Shown: in pieces, positions 35,005-44,624 of the stretch | Layout of the letters: the number at the start of each line of letters is the position of its first letter | How positions within the stretch are numbered: position 1 is the stretch's first letter | Assembly: GCA_963761525.1 (NCBI GenBank) | Contig: CAVXHG010000009.1 | Location: forward strand, 434,001-498,000 | Source: BOG-931 sp963761525 | Lineage (GTDB): Bacteria; Pseudomonadota; Alphaproteobacteria; Rhizobiales; Xanthobacteraceae | Reading direction: 5' to 3' | Length of the DNA: 64,000 nt | The notes under the pieces: model-generated | Told to the model about the DNA's origin: nothing | The model's database searches: none | What the model saw: only the letters and a program-made list of their open reading frames with translations | Made by a program: the position numbers and the translations under genes

Positions 35005-37825
35005 CTATTGCCCGAGCCGCTCAAGCAGCGCGGGCACGTGGACCTGGTCGGCTTTGTAGTTGCCGGTAAGCGTGTACATCACGATGTTGACGCCGGCGCG
35101 GAACGCGAGCTCGCGCTGTCGCGGCTCACCATCGACCATCGGCAGCATCGGCTGACCATCGGCGCGTGTTGCCCAGGCGCCGGCAAGATCGTTCGAGGTA
35201 ATGATGATCGACGATACGCCGTCGCCACCGCGTGCCGGCCGGCCAAGGCGATCATCGTCGCCCGCCGCCGGCAGCGCCTCGACCCAGAGCTGACCGGTGT
35301 CAAAGCGACCGGGGAAGTCGCGCAGCAGATAGAACGTCTTGGTGAGGACGTGATCGCGCGGCACCGGCTCAAGCTCCGGGAGATCGAGCGACGAAAGGAT
35401 TTGCCGCAATTCCATCATTCCCGGGCTGCGCGTTTCGCCGCCGGGCCCGGGCGGCGCGGACACGGCGTCACGGGTGTCGAACAGAACCGTGCCGCCATCC
35501 TTCATGTAGGTGTCGATGCGTTTGAGCGTGGCGTCGGAGGGGCGCGGCGAACCGGGCGCAATCGGCCAGTAGATCAGCGGGTAAAACGCAAGCTCGTCGT
35601 GGGCGATATCGAGCCCGATCGGATCGCCGGGCTCCAGCGCGGTACGCTGCGCCAGAAAGAGCGTCAGGCCGGCGAGGCCGGCTTTGCTCACGTTATCGAC
35701 GTCGGCATTACCGGTGACGACATAGGCAAGCTTGGTCTCCAGCGCCGACTGCGGAACGTTGCCGACCCGGATATCTTCGGCGTGGGCATGGCTCGCGGAA
35801 AGCACCAGAGCCGCAAATAAGGTTATTGAAGCGGCCGCAGAGCGAGACGAGCGCGGTATGCAGCCGCTGGATGCCGCCGCCGAGGAATAGCACCACAATG
35901 GTGTCGAGCAGAAACAGCGCCAGCGCCGCAAGCAGGATTGGGCCACGCAAGTCCAGCGGCTCGCTGGTGCGGTAGATCTCAAAGCGCGCGTTGGTGAGAG
36001 GTGAGAAATCGAGCGGCGTCAGGCGATCGGCCGGCGCAAGTGTATTCACCGCGAACAGAGCATCGGGCGGTCCATAAAATCCCGGCGGATGGTCGCCGGT
36101 AGCGCCGCCGGTGAAATCGGTCGGCACCGGACGCGCCGATGACGGCGGCGCGATGAAATTGCCGAAGCCGTCGAGCACGCGGGTCGGTGGCACGAGTTCA
36201 TGAGCAGTCTTGGTCTGCCCGTTGGCGGCTTGCGTGACATTTGTCGTGCCGGCGAACGCCACGATGCGCCGGAGCATCTCGACGAACGTGCCGGACAGCG
36301 GCAAATTCGACCAGCGGGTATCGCCGGTCACATGGAACAACACGATCAGGCCTTTGCCGCGTTTCGCGGCAGTCACCAACGGCGTGCCGTCGGCGAGAGT
36401 CGCCCAGGTATTGTCGCTGAGCGCCGCATCGGGCTCGGCCAGAACCTGCCGTGTGACCGTAACGTCGTCCGGCACGGCCATGCCTGCGAATGGGCTTTCG
36501 CGGGAGAAGGCGGCCAAGGGCTGCGGCTTGTCCCAGCTTAAGGTGCCGCCGAGGACGCGGCCACCGCTTCGCAATTTCACCGGAACGAGATCGTCATCGG
36601 AAGCCGCGAGCCTCGGACCGGCAAAGCGGACAAGCACACCGCCGTCTTCGATCCAGTGGGCCAGCCGGTCGTGAGCGTCGCCGGCAACATTACCCACATC
36701 GGTCAGGATCAGCATCGGAAGATTCTGATCGAGGAAATGGGTTACCGCGTCGGCCGGTGACTCACCCTGGGCGAGCCTGACGTCGGCGAACGGGCTAAGT
36801 GCACGCTCGACATAGTAGCTCGACGACAGCAAAGGCTCCGACGTGTCCGCAGTCGCGCCGGAAACAATGCCGACGGTGCGCCGCCGCCAGCGTTTGTCCA
36901 GCAGTTGCACTGCGCCCGCCGAGTGCTCGCCGGAAATCTCGATACGGGTGATGTCGTTGCGGATCTCCACCGGCAAATCGAAATGCGCCTCGGTCTCGTG
37001 GTCGCCGGCGTTAAACGCGAATGCGGCATCGCCAAGGGTGAGACCTTTAAGATCGACCGCGCGCGCATTGCCGGTGGCTTCGGCGCCCGGATCGGCCCGC
37101 AACACTTTCACGGCCAGCGCGCCCGCCGCATTGTCTGGGGCAACAAGCGCTCGCGGCCCGGCTATTCCGCCAGTCACGATCGTAATCGCACGGCCGCCAA
37201 GGGTCTGGGACAGGTTCTTGGTGAAATCCGTGCCGCGGCCGGCGTCAGTACCGTCGGACAGCCACACCAGGTCGACGTCATGAACGTTGCCGACAAATTG
37301 CGAGATCGACGGTAGCGCCTCAGTGCGGTCGATCGAATAAGGTTTCGGCTTCATGTCATGCAAGCGAACCCGCGCCGATCCGGCGGGTTCGAGTGAAATA
37401 TCGTGGGTGCCTTCCGAGAGCGGGATCAGCGCCACGGCGCGGCGATCGTCTTCGGCGCGGGTGATGATGTCGTTGGCGGTACGCATCCGCGCGTCCCAGG
37501 TCGACGCGGCGGTCCAGCCATCATCGATCAAAATGCCGATGGGCGCTTTTGATGCGGTCGTTGCCAGCGGCGGATGCCACAGTGGACCGGCGGCAGCAAA
37601 GATGACGAGCGTGGCGAGCGCGAGCCGCATCAGGGTCAGCCACCACGGCGTGCGCGCCGGGGTTTCTTCCTTCGGCGCAATTTCAAGCAACAGGCGTGTC
37701 GGCGGGAAATCGATGCGCCGCGGACGCGGCGGGATCAGCCGCAAAAGCCACCACAGCACCGGGAGCGTGATCAGTCCAACCAAGACCAGTGGTTCGGCAA
37801 ATCCAATAGGCAAACCGCCGATCAT
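35005..37825 (-). pseudogene. BatA-N / DUF4159 membrane protein, frameshifted
   Basis: The N-terminal part (FAEPLVLVGLITLPVLWWLL, then RRIDFPPTRLLLEIAPKEET) is a BatA-like membrane module. The C-terminal part (EDIRVGNVPQSALETKLAYV ... FYLLRDFPGRF) is DUF4159. They are in different frames; removing one base near 35838-35842 joins LVSL-AAASITLFAAL and gives about 939 residues, the normal size. The middle holds VWA-like and amidotransferase-like segments. It overlaps the DUF58 gene by four bases. The role is probably in envelope stress or assembly together with MoxR. Confidence 0.85.
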
Positions 37826-38775
37826 GCCGTCACCGTTCGCTGTTGGCCGGCATTCGAGCGATAGCCGATGTCATTTGCACCGGCGCCGATTCGGGCCTGC
37901 AAAGCGAGCAGAAGTTCGCTCGCGGACCGGTCGGTCCGGTGGATGGTGAAGCTCCAGCCAAGCCGGTCTGTTTCGGCCCGGATCTCGGCACGGTGGCGCT
38001 GCACGCGCGCCGTATAGTCGGTGCGCCATGTTTCTGCCCGCCCGGCTGTGATTCGGCCGCCGCCCTCGGGCTCGACAAATTCGACACGGCCCCAATACGG
38101 AAACGTCTCTTCGGCCGGATCGACGACCTGCACGATATGGCCGCGTGCTCCATTGCCGGAAAGCTGCGTCATGGTGCTGCGGATTTCGCCGATCCCGGTC
38201 CACAGGTCGGATAGCCACACAATCTCGGAAAGCGGCGAGGGTGCGAAGCTGGGCGGTAAGCTCGGGCGTTCAGCTTGATCGTGCACGATCGCTTGCGCCA
38301 TGCGGTCGATGATGTTGCGGCTGCCGGTTGGGCGCATCAGGCCGGGAATGCCGACACGCTCGCCGGCCTCGACCAGAATTTCAGCGAGCGCCATCGCAGC
38401 GACCAGGGTGCGAAAGAGTTTAGTCTCGCGAACCAGCGGCGAGGCGAAGTTCATCGACGCCGAACGATCCGGCCAGATCCAGACAGTGTGCGCAGCCTCC
38501 CACTCCAGCTCGCGCACATAGAGATGGTCGTCGCGTGCCGAGCGTCGCCAATCGATGCGCGCGGCCGGTTCGCCGGAAACGAAGCGGCGATATTGCCAGA
38601 AGTTTTCGCCAGGGCCGGCGCGGCGGCGGCCGTGCAGGCCGTGGATGACGGTAGCCGCGACGCGCCGCGCTTCCAGGATCAGTCGCGGCATCGAGGCGGC
38701 GAGCGTTCGCCCTGCGCCGACCGCGCGACTAACTGCTGCGATATCTGGATGAGCGCGATTGGGCTCGGCCGCCAT
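37822..38775 (-). CDS. DUF58-domain protein
   Basis: A 317-residue soluble protein with the DUF58 core: GLHGRRRAGPGENFWQYRRF, then SGEPAARIDWRRSARDDHLYVRE. A VWA-like MIDAS appears to start at WIWPDRSASM (D-x-S-x-S). DUF58 proteins are constant partners of MoxR ATPases. It lies four bases after moxR and overlaps the DUF4159 gene by four, so the operon is tightly coupled. Confidence 0.92.
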   Translation of the reverse strand: MAAEPNRAHPDIAAVSRAVGAGRTLAASMPRLILEARRVAATVIHGLHGRRRAGPGENFWQYRRFVSGEPAARIDWRRSARDDHLYVRELEWEAAHTVWIWPDRSASMNFASPLVRETKLFRTLVAAMALAEILVEAGERVGIPGLMRPTGSRNIIDRMAQAIVHDQAERPSLPPSFAPSPLSEIVWLSDLWTGIGEIRSTMTQLSGNGARGHIVQVVDPAEETFPYWGRVEFVEPEGGGRITAGRAETWRTDYTARVQRHRAEIRAETDRLGWSFTIHRTDRSASELLLALQARIGAGANDIGYRSNAGQQRTVTA

Positions 38776-38779
38776 CCGG

Positions 38780-39790
38780 CTATCCGATCCGTGCCTTCAG
38801 GCGCCCGATCACGGCTTCGATGCTTTCACCTTCAGCGCGCGCTGTAAACGTGAGCGCCATGCGGTGCTTGAGCACCGGCTCAGCGAGGTCGAGCACGTCA
38901 TCGACCGAGGGAGCGAGACGGCCATCGAGCAGAGCGCGGGCGCGTACGGCGAGCATCAGCGCCTGGCTGGCGCGCGGGCTTGGACCCCAGGCGATCAGCT
39001 TGGCGGCTTCGGGACTATCAGGGCCGGGCCGGGCCGAACGCACTAGCGCTAGGATCGCATCGACGACGGACTCACCGACCGGCAGGCGTCGCACCAGCCG
39101 CTGCGCCGCCAGCAAATCTTCGCCGGTCATCGCCGGCTTGGCGTGGGTCTCTTCCGAACCCGTTGTCTCGAACAAAATCTTGCGCTCGGCGTCGCGATCC
39201 GGATAGCCGACGTCGATCTCCATCAGAAATCGGTCGAGCTGGGCTTCGGGAAGCGGGTAGGTGCCTTCCTGCTCAAGCGGATTTTGCGTCGCAAGGACAT
39301 GGAATGGTTTTGGCAAGTCGTGCCGTACGCCGGCGACGGTAATGTGCTGCTCCTGCATCGCCTGCAGGAGTGCCGATTGCGTGCGCGGACTGGCGCGGTT
39401 GATTTCGTCTGCCATCAGCAGCTGGGCGAACACCGGACCGGAAAGAAAGCGAAAGCTACGCTTGCCGGTCTGGCTTTCTTCAAGGACCTCGGTGCCGAGG
39501 ATGTCCGATGGCATCAGATCGGGTGTGAACTGGACGCGCCGCGCATCGAGTCCGAGCACGGTGCCCAGGGTATCGACGAGCTTGGTCTTGGCGAGGCCCG
39601 GCAAGCCGAGCAGCAGGGCATGGCCGCCCGAAAGGATGGTAATCAGCGTCTGCTCGACCACCTTGTCCTGACCGAATATGACAGTACCGATTGCCGCTTT
39701 TGCCGCGCGCACATTGGTTGCGGTGGTTTCGGCGGTGCGAACGATCATATCCTCGAGCTTTTCGAGGCCGTCTCCCGCAGCGACTGCCAT
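38780..39790 (-). CDS. moxR: MoxR-family AAA+ ATPase
   Basis: A 336-residue AAA+ protein. Walker A is GLPGLAKT (about residues 62-69), Walker B LMADEINRA, then SPRTQSALLQAMQE, sensor ATQNPLEQEGTYPLPEAQLD with RFLMEIDV, and the C-terminal lid GPSPRASQALMLAVRARAL. MoxR ATPases act as chaperones that activate VWA-domain partners, three of which follow in this operon. The start could be at an inner Met (residue 15). The promoter should lie within 39791-39995, where I see no other gene. Confidence 0.94.
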   Translation of the reverse strand: MAVAAGDGLEKLEDMIVRTAETTATNVRAAKAAIGTVIFGQDKVVEQTLITILSGGHALLLGLPGLAKTKLVDTLGTVLGLDARRVQFTPDLMPSDILGTEVLEESQTGKRSFRFLSGPVFAQLLMADEINRASPRTQSALLQAMQEQHITVAGVRHDLPKPFHVLATQNPLEQEGTYPLPEAQLDRFLMEIDVGYPDRDAERKILFETTGSEETHAKPAMTGEDLLAAQRLVRRLPVGESVVDAILALVRSARPGPDSPEAAKLIAWGPSPRASQALMLAVRARALLDGRLAPSVDDVLDLAEPVLKHRMALTFTARAEGESIEAVIGRLKARIG

Positions 39791-39995
39791 TACTAACTCC
39801 TTATGATCAGTGCGTATTCTTGCATCGGATCAGGGACATGCCGTATGCAGAATCCAAGCATCCACGATGCAATATATGAGCCATCCCGCTCAAAACGCAG
39901 GTTGGACCGACTATTCGTCCACAAGAACACAACTTGATTGAGGCTATGGAATACAGGTTCGCAACGAACTCTCGAATAATCCCGCCCCCAGACTG

Positions 39996-40616
39996 ATGTC
40001 CGGGCGCCAGACTTCACGGCAAACCATGGCAAAGGAAGGGCAATCCGGCCTCGAGGCGATCACAGGATCGCTAGCGCGAGTGGGCGCCAAAGGTTTGCCG
40101 CCTGTCGAGCGGTGGAACCCGCCATTTTGCGGTAACCTCGATATGCGCATCGCCACGGACGGGACGTGGTTTTATCTTAAGACTCCGATCGGACGGCCGG
40201 CGCTGGTGAAGCTGTTCGCGTCGGTTCTCAAGCGCGAAGGCGACAATTATTTCCTAGTTACCCCGGTCGAGAAATGCGGCATTACGGTCGACGATGCACC
40301 GTTTCTTGCGGTCGAGCTCAAGACAGAGGATACGGCTGAAGGACGGGTGCTGCACTTTCGCACCAACGTCGACGATTGGGTGGCATGCGGTCCGGACCAC
40401 ATGCTGCGTTTCGAGCCGGAAGTTGGGACCGGCGGTCTTAAGCCCTACCTGCACGTGCGCCGCGATCTTTGGGCCAAGGTGACGCGGTCGCTATTTTTTG
40501 ATCTCGTTGAGCTTGGGGAAGAGCGCGACGTGGACGGCGAGACGATGTTCGGCGTGTCATCGATGGGCAGGTTCTTCCCGATGGCGCCGGCCGAGCAGGT
40601 GAGGGAGTTTGCGTGA
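39996..40616 (+). CDS. DUF1285 protein
   Basis: A 206-residue protein of uncharacterised family DUF1285, recognised by PPVERWNPPFCGNLDMRI, then TWFYLKTPIGRPALVKLF, and later DHMLRFEPEVGTGG. The beta-rich fold has no known reaction. ATG 40026 is an alternative start. It is first in an operon with CoA pyrophosphatase, DUF6111 and CCA transferase genes, overlapping the next gene by four bases. Confidence 0.85.
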   Translation: MSGRQTSRQTMAKEGQSGLEAITGSLARVGAKGLPPVERWNPPFCGNLDMRIATDGTWFYLKTPIGRPALVKLFASVLKREGDNYFLVTPVEKCGITVDDAPFLAVELKTEDTAEGRVLHFRTNVDDWVACGPDHMLRFEPEVGTGGLKPYLHVRRDLWAKVTRSLFFDLVELGEERDVDGETMFGVSSMGRFFPMAPAEQVREFA

Positions 40617-41281
40617 ACGACGTCAGCACGGTGTTACCGCAGACTTCCGCCGCGGCTTTTTTCGAGCGCGCGCGCGCACGACTGACACTCGAAGTGCCGC
40701 CGGCGCTTACCGATCCAAAAGCCGAGGGCGTCCGTCGCGGCGACCTCGATCTTGACCCGGCGCTGTGGGAACGCGCCGGCGTCAATGCCACAAAGCCGGC
40801 GGCTGTGCTCATTCCGGTTGTCGATCGTGACACACCGACCGTGCTGTTGACCTTGCGAACCGCCGATCTCGCAAGCCACGCCGGACAAATAGCGTTTCCC
40901 GGCGGCAGGATCGATCCGAACGATGAAAGTCCTGTTGCTGCGGCGCTCCGCGAGGCCAGGGAAGAGGTTGGGCTTGCGTCAAATCTGATCGAGCCGATCG
41001 GCTATCTCGACCTTTATCTGACGTTTTCCGGTTTTCGCATTTTGCCGACGGTAGCGCGGGTGAAGCCGGACTTCACGCTCACGACCAATCCGCGGGAAGT
41101 CGTCGAGACGTTTGAAGTGCCGCTCGAATTCCTGATGACGCCGGCCAATCATCAGCGTAAGTCGCGAGACTGGAAGGGTATTACACGCGAATACTACGCC
41201 ATGCCGTACGGCGATCGCTACATTTGGGGCATTACGGCGGGTATCCTCAAAAATCTTTACGACCGGATTTACGGCGCATGA
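40613..41281 (+). CDS. CoA pyrophosphatase, Nudix family (NudL-like)
   Basis: A 222-residue Nudix enzyme with both the Nudix box (GGRIDPNDESPVAAALREAR then EEVGL) and the CoA-specific motif LLTLRTADLASHAGQIAFPG just before it. These enzymes split CoA into 4'-phosphopantetheine and 3',5'-ADP. GTG 40613 or ATG overlap with DUF1285 and a four-base overlap with DUF6111 indicate coupled translation. Cytosolic. Confidence 0.93.
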   Translation: MNDVSTVLPQTSAAAFFERARARLTLEVPPALTDPKAEGVRRGDLDLDPALWERAGVNATKPAAVLIPVVDRDTPTVLLTLRTADLASHAGQIAFPGGRIDPNDESPVAAALREAREEVGLASNLIEPIGYLDLYLTFSGFRILPTVARVKPDFTLTTNPREVVETFEVPLEFLMTPANHQRKSRDWKGITREYYAMPYGDRYIWGITAGILKNLYDRIYGA

Positions 41282-41541
41282 TCAGGCCGGTCTTAACTGA
41301 AATCGGACTTTTCCTCACACCGTTCGTGATCTACGCCGCGTTTTTGATCCTGACCCGCTCCGAGGTGATACACGCCGATGCGTGGACGATGCGGCGCGTT
41401 GCCGGCCTCGTCATCGTCTCGCTCGTGCTTGTTGTCGGGAGTTTCTTTTTCCTGGCGCAGTTTTCGGGGGCTCCGCCTGGCTCGACCTATGTGCCGGCAC
41501 ACGTCCAGAACGGTAAGTTCATTCCGGGAACGACGCGGTGA
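41278..41541 (+). CDS. DUF6111 small membrane protein
   Basis: An 87-residue protein with two membrane helices (LTEIGLFLTPFVIYAAFLIL and VAGLVIVSLVLVVGSFFFLA) and a short polar C-terminus ending FIPGTTR. It belongs to a small alphaproteobacterial family of unknown function found between a Nudix gene and the CCA transferase. Both ends overlap neighbours by four bases (ATGA upstream, GTGA downstream). Confidence 0.85.
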   Translation: MIRPVLTEIGLFLTPFVIYAAFLILTRSEVIHADAWTMRRVAGLVIVSLVLVVGSFFFLAQFSGAPPGSTYVPAHVQNGKFIPGTTR

Positions 41542-42791
41542 CTGAGAGTGCAAATCTCAGCGACGTAGCCTGGCTTAAGGACGATGTCGTCGCTCGCCTG
41601 CTCGCAATGCTTGATCGCGATGGTGAAGAGGCGCGCGTGGTCGGCGGCGCCGTGCGCAACGCGCTGATGAGGCTTCACGTCGATGAGATCGACGTCGCGA
41701 CGACCGCCGAACCAAATGAAGTGATGCGCCGCGCCGAAGCGGCGGGATTCAAGGCAATACCGACCGGCGTTGAACATGGGACAGTCACCGTGGTCGTCGA
41801 TGGCCGTCCGTTCGAGGTTACGACGTTGCGGACCGATGTTGAAACCTATGGCCGCAAGGCCAAGGTGATGTTCGGAAGAGACTGGAAGAAGGATGCCGAA
41901 CGGCGTGATTTCACGATCAATGCATTGTCCGCATCGGCCGCCGGCCACGTTTACGACTACGTCGGCGGCGTTGCCGATATTTCAGCGCGCAAGGTGCGCT
42001 TCATCGGCGATCCCGAGAAGCGAATTGCCGAAGACTATCTGCGTATTCTGCGGTTCTTCCGCTTTCACGCTTACTATGGGGAAGGCGTGCTTGATCCTGC
42101 GGGAATCGCGGCGTGCATCCGTGGGCGTAACGGCATCGACAGCTTGTCGCGAGAACGCGTGCGCATGGAGATGCTCAAGCTGTTAGTCGGGCCGCATCCG
42201 GCGCCGACCCTCGCGGCGATGGCCGAGTGCGGCATCCTCGGTGCGGTGTTGGGCGGCGTGCCTTACCTCGCGAGTTTCGAGAATGTCGTGAAGGCTGAGG
42301 CCGCAATCGGTCTTGAGCCTGACGCCGGGCGTCGGCTTGGCGCGCTTGGCGTGTGGGTGATGGAAGACGCGGAGCGGCTGTCGCAGCGGCTGCGGCTTTC
42401 CAACGCCGAGGTCGAGCAGCTCCTGAAAATCGAATATTGGTGGCGCGTCGCACCGGATAGCGGCGCACAAGCGGCCCGTACGTTGCTTTATCTGCTTGGA
42501 CCGGCCTCGTTCACAGACCGCGTGCTGGTCGCTTGGTCACGATCTGCCGTCGGCGTTGCCGACAATGCCTGGCAGGAGCTTGCAACCTTAACGCAACGTT
42601 GGACCGCGCCGCGTTTTCCACTCAAGGCGGTCGACCTTGTCAATCGCGGCATACCGAAAGGTCCGTCCTTGGGAGCGGCGCTACGCGTTGCGGAGCAAGC
42701 CTGGATCGATGCTGATTTTCCTGTGGACAGAGACTCGATTGATGCAATTGCCGAACAGGCTGCGCGTCACACGTCCAAATTAGACATGTAA
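41538..42791 (+). CDS. cca: CCA tRNA nucleotidyltransferase
   Basis: A 417-residue class II nucleotidyltransferase that adds or repairs the 3' CCA of tRNA. The flexible loop and catalytic core are clear: RVVGGAVRNAL, VDEIDVATTA (paired acidic metal ligands), RRDFTINALSA, and EDYLRILRFFRFHA. The length is normal for alphaproteobacteria. The GTG start at 41538 overlaps the DUF6111 stop, and the upstream genes control its expression by coupling. It could equally be annotated poly(A) polymerase family, but the motifs favour CCA addition. Confidence 0.94.
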   Translation: MTESANLSDVAWLKDDVVARLLAMLDRDGEEARVVGGAVRNALMRLHVDEIDVATTAEPNEVMRRAEAAGFKAIPTGVEHGTVTVVVDGRPFEVTTLRTDVETYGRKAKVMFGRDWKKDAERRDFTINALSASAAGHVYDYVGGVADISARKVRFIGDPEKRIAEDYLRILRFFRFHAYYGEGVLDPAGIAACIRGRNGIDSLSRERVRMEMLKLLVGPHPAPTLAAMAECGILGAVLGGVPYLASFENVVKAEAAIGLEPDAGRRLGALGVWVMEDAERLSQRLRLSNAEVEQLLKIEYWWRVAPDSGAQAARTLLYLLGPASFTDRVLVAWSRSAVGVADNAWQELATLTQRWTAPRFPLKAVDLVNRGIPKGPSLGAALRVAEQAWIDADFPVDRDSIDAIAEQAARHTSKLDM

Positions 42792-42883
42792 GATGCTTCC
42801 AGCGTTTCACCTTGTGTCCTAGCTATTTTAGTTGATGTGGTTGCCGGTCAAGCTCGCGGAGTTGGTCCGCAAAGGAGATACAG

Positions 42884-43213
42884 ATGAGCTATCGTTTTGT
42901 TTTTGCTTTATGTTTTATTGGTGCGGTTGCTACGAGTGCTGCGGCTGGGGAATCCTACAAGTTTCAACTCCACAATGAATTGAAATACGAGATCACCGGC
43001 TTCCAAACTTTTGAAGACGGCAAATGGAGTACTTGGAGCGGAGTGGGTGTTGCGTCCGGCGAGACGCAAACAATGGACTGGCAATCTAATGAAGGTGACT
43101 GCGTCGTGCCATTCCGCATCATCTACAAGGATATCGAAACCGAGCAGTACAAAGTGGACTGGTGCAAAATCAGCAACATCACAGTCCATGATGACAGCGT
43201 CACTGCCGAATGA
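42884..43213 (+). CDS. Small exported hypothetical protein
   Basis: A 109-residue protein with a signal peptide (cleavage near residue 22, ...TSAAAG) and a mature beta-rich domain of about 85 residues (YKFQLHNELKYEITGFQTFE ... WCKISNITVHDD) with two Cys that may pair in the periplasm. No family is recognised. GGAGATAC precedes the ATG. The region is visibly lower in GC than its neighbours, which might mean recent transfer. Confidence 0.7.
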   Translation: MSYRFVFALCFIGAVATSAAAGESYKFQLHNELKYEITGFQTFEDGKWSTWSGVGVASGETQTMDWQSNEGDCVVPFRIIYKDIETEQYKVDWCKISNITVHDDSVTAE

Positions 43214-43256
43214 AAACCGCAAGCTAGTCGCACTGTCTGAAATTTTGCTGCGCTGA

Positions 43257-44480
43257 TCACGGCCTCCGCGCGCGCAACGAACGCAGCCGGCGCCGGCTTA
43301 CGGCGGCGGCTTCCTGCAGTCGTGGCCGCACTCGCGCCATAAGGCGGATCGGTTCGAGACTCTCGACTTCCATTTCGTTGCCGCGCCAGACGAAGTCGCT
43401 GCCGCGCAGAGCGTCAAAGAACAGCACGGGCAGCAGCAGGTCACGCAACAGGCCGTAGAGCGGGTAGAGCGCCGGCAGGTGCCACTCCGCAGCCGCGGCG
43501 AGCAGCATTTCGCCGCCGTACCACACGACGCCGAGCAAGCCGACGCAAAGCGTTGCTGGAAGATCCATTGCGTTGGCTACAATGGCAGCCGCGATCATCG
43601 GCAATATGCCGCCGGCAAGAGCCTCGGGCAGGAAATAAGGCAGGAAGCTCGCGCGCCGCAGCCGTGCCCAGCGCACTTGCCGGTTCCAGACTTCCGCCGC
43701 GCTGCGCCGTCCGAGCGGCTGGGCCATTGGCCTATCGACCAGCCGTACTCTTAAGCCAGCATTGCGCACAATCTTGGTAGCAGCGGCGTCCTCCGCGACT
43801 TCCTTGCCGAGCGCCTCGATGCCACCGGCGCCATCGAGATCGGCGCGTCGCCACAGCATCGTCTTTCCCTGAGCGAAGCCATTCCCGAGGCTGTCGATCA
43901 AATACTGCCAGCGCGCCTGGTAGGTGTTGAGGAAGGCACATTCGAGCTCCGCCCAGATGCTTTCAGGCCGGCAACCAGCCGGCGGCGAGGCGACCAAGCC
44001 GGTGTCGGCGCGCCAGCTTGCGAACAGCCGCTGTATGTAGTCGCGCGGCATCAGCACATTGCTGTCGGCCAGGATGATCCAATCGTATTTGGCCGCGCGC
44101 CAGCCCTTGAGCACGTTGTTGAGCTTGGGATTGTTGTTCACGCGTTCGTTGCCGAACAGGAGCCTTGCATTGACGCCGGAATGTTCGGCGATCAAGGCCT
44201 CGACTATCGGCACGACGGGATCTTTTGCAGAAGCGACACAGAACAGCACTTCGTACTGTGAATAGTCGAGCTCGAAGGTCGAGCGTAGCGTGTCGTCGGC
44301 ATAATTATCGATGCCGCAGAGCGGCCGCACCAGGCTGACCGGGGGCAATTGCCGATCCGTGGCCGCTGCCGTTCGCTGTCCAGCGCGACGGAATCGAAAA
44401 GCGACAATAACAATACTTGCAATATGAATTGCCGTGGCGGCGATACAGAAAAAAGCGAGGGCGAGGATGAGCGCTGTCAT
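43257..44480 (-). CDS. Lipid glycosyltransferase, ceramide glucosyltransferase / HpnI type
   Basis: A 407-residue GT2/GT21 enzyme in the inner membrane: one N-terminal helix, a GT-A catalytic domain and several C-terminal helices. The motifs are VRPLCGIDNY, DSNVLMPRDY (DxD-like Asp), AEDAAATKIV (catalytic Asp) and the QVRWARLRR signature of processive and lipid GTs. HpnI puts GlcNAc on bacteriohopane; ceramide glucosyltransferases share the fold. No hopanoid genes are adjacent, so the lipid acceptor stays open. It is divergent from the LpxH-like gene. Confidence 0.87.
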   Translation of the reverse strand: MTALILALAFFCIAATAIHIASIVIVAFRFRRAGQRTAAATDRQLPPVSLVRPLCGIDNYADDTLRSTFELDYSQYEVLFCVASAKDPVVPIVEALIAEHSGVNARLLFGNERVNNNPKLNNVLKGWRAAKYDWIILADSNVLMPRDYIQRLFASWRADTGLVASPPAGCRPESIWAELECAFLNTYQARWQYLIDSLGNGFAQGKTMLWRRADLDGAGGIEALGKEVAEDAAATKIVRNAGLRVRLVDRPMAQPLGRRSAAEVWNRQVRWARLRRASFLPYFLPEALAGGILPMIAAAIVANAMDLPATLCVGLLGVVWYGGEMLLAAAAEWHLPALYPLYGLLRDLLLPVLFFDALRGSDFVWRGNEMEVESLEPIRLMARVRPRLQEAAAVSRRRLRSLRARRP

Positions 44481-44624
44481 TGCTGCGGCTTCTAGTGGAG
44501 CGAAATGACAGCGGAATGACTCCTTGTTTTCCCTTAACCATGGCCCTTAATCGTCGATGTCATGCTTCTGCAATGGAAGAAATTTATACCCACGACGAAT
44601 TCGAACAGAGAAAGATGATTCTTC

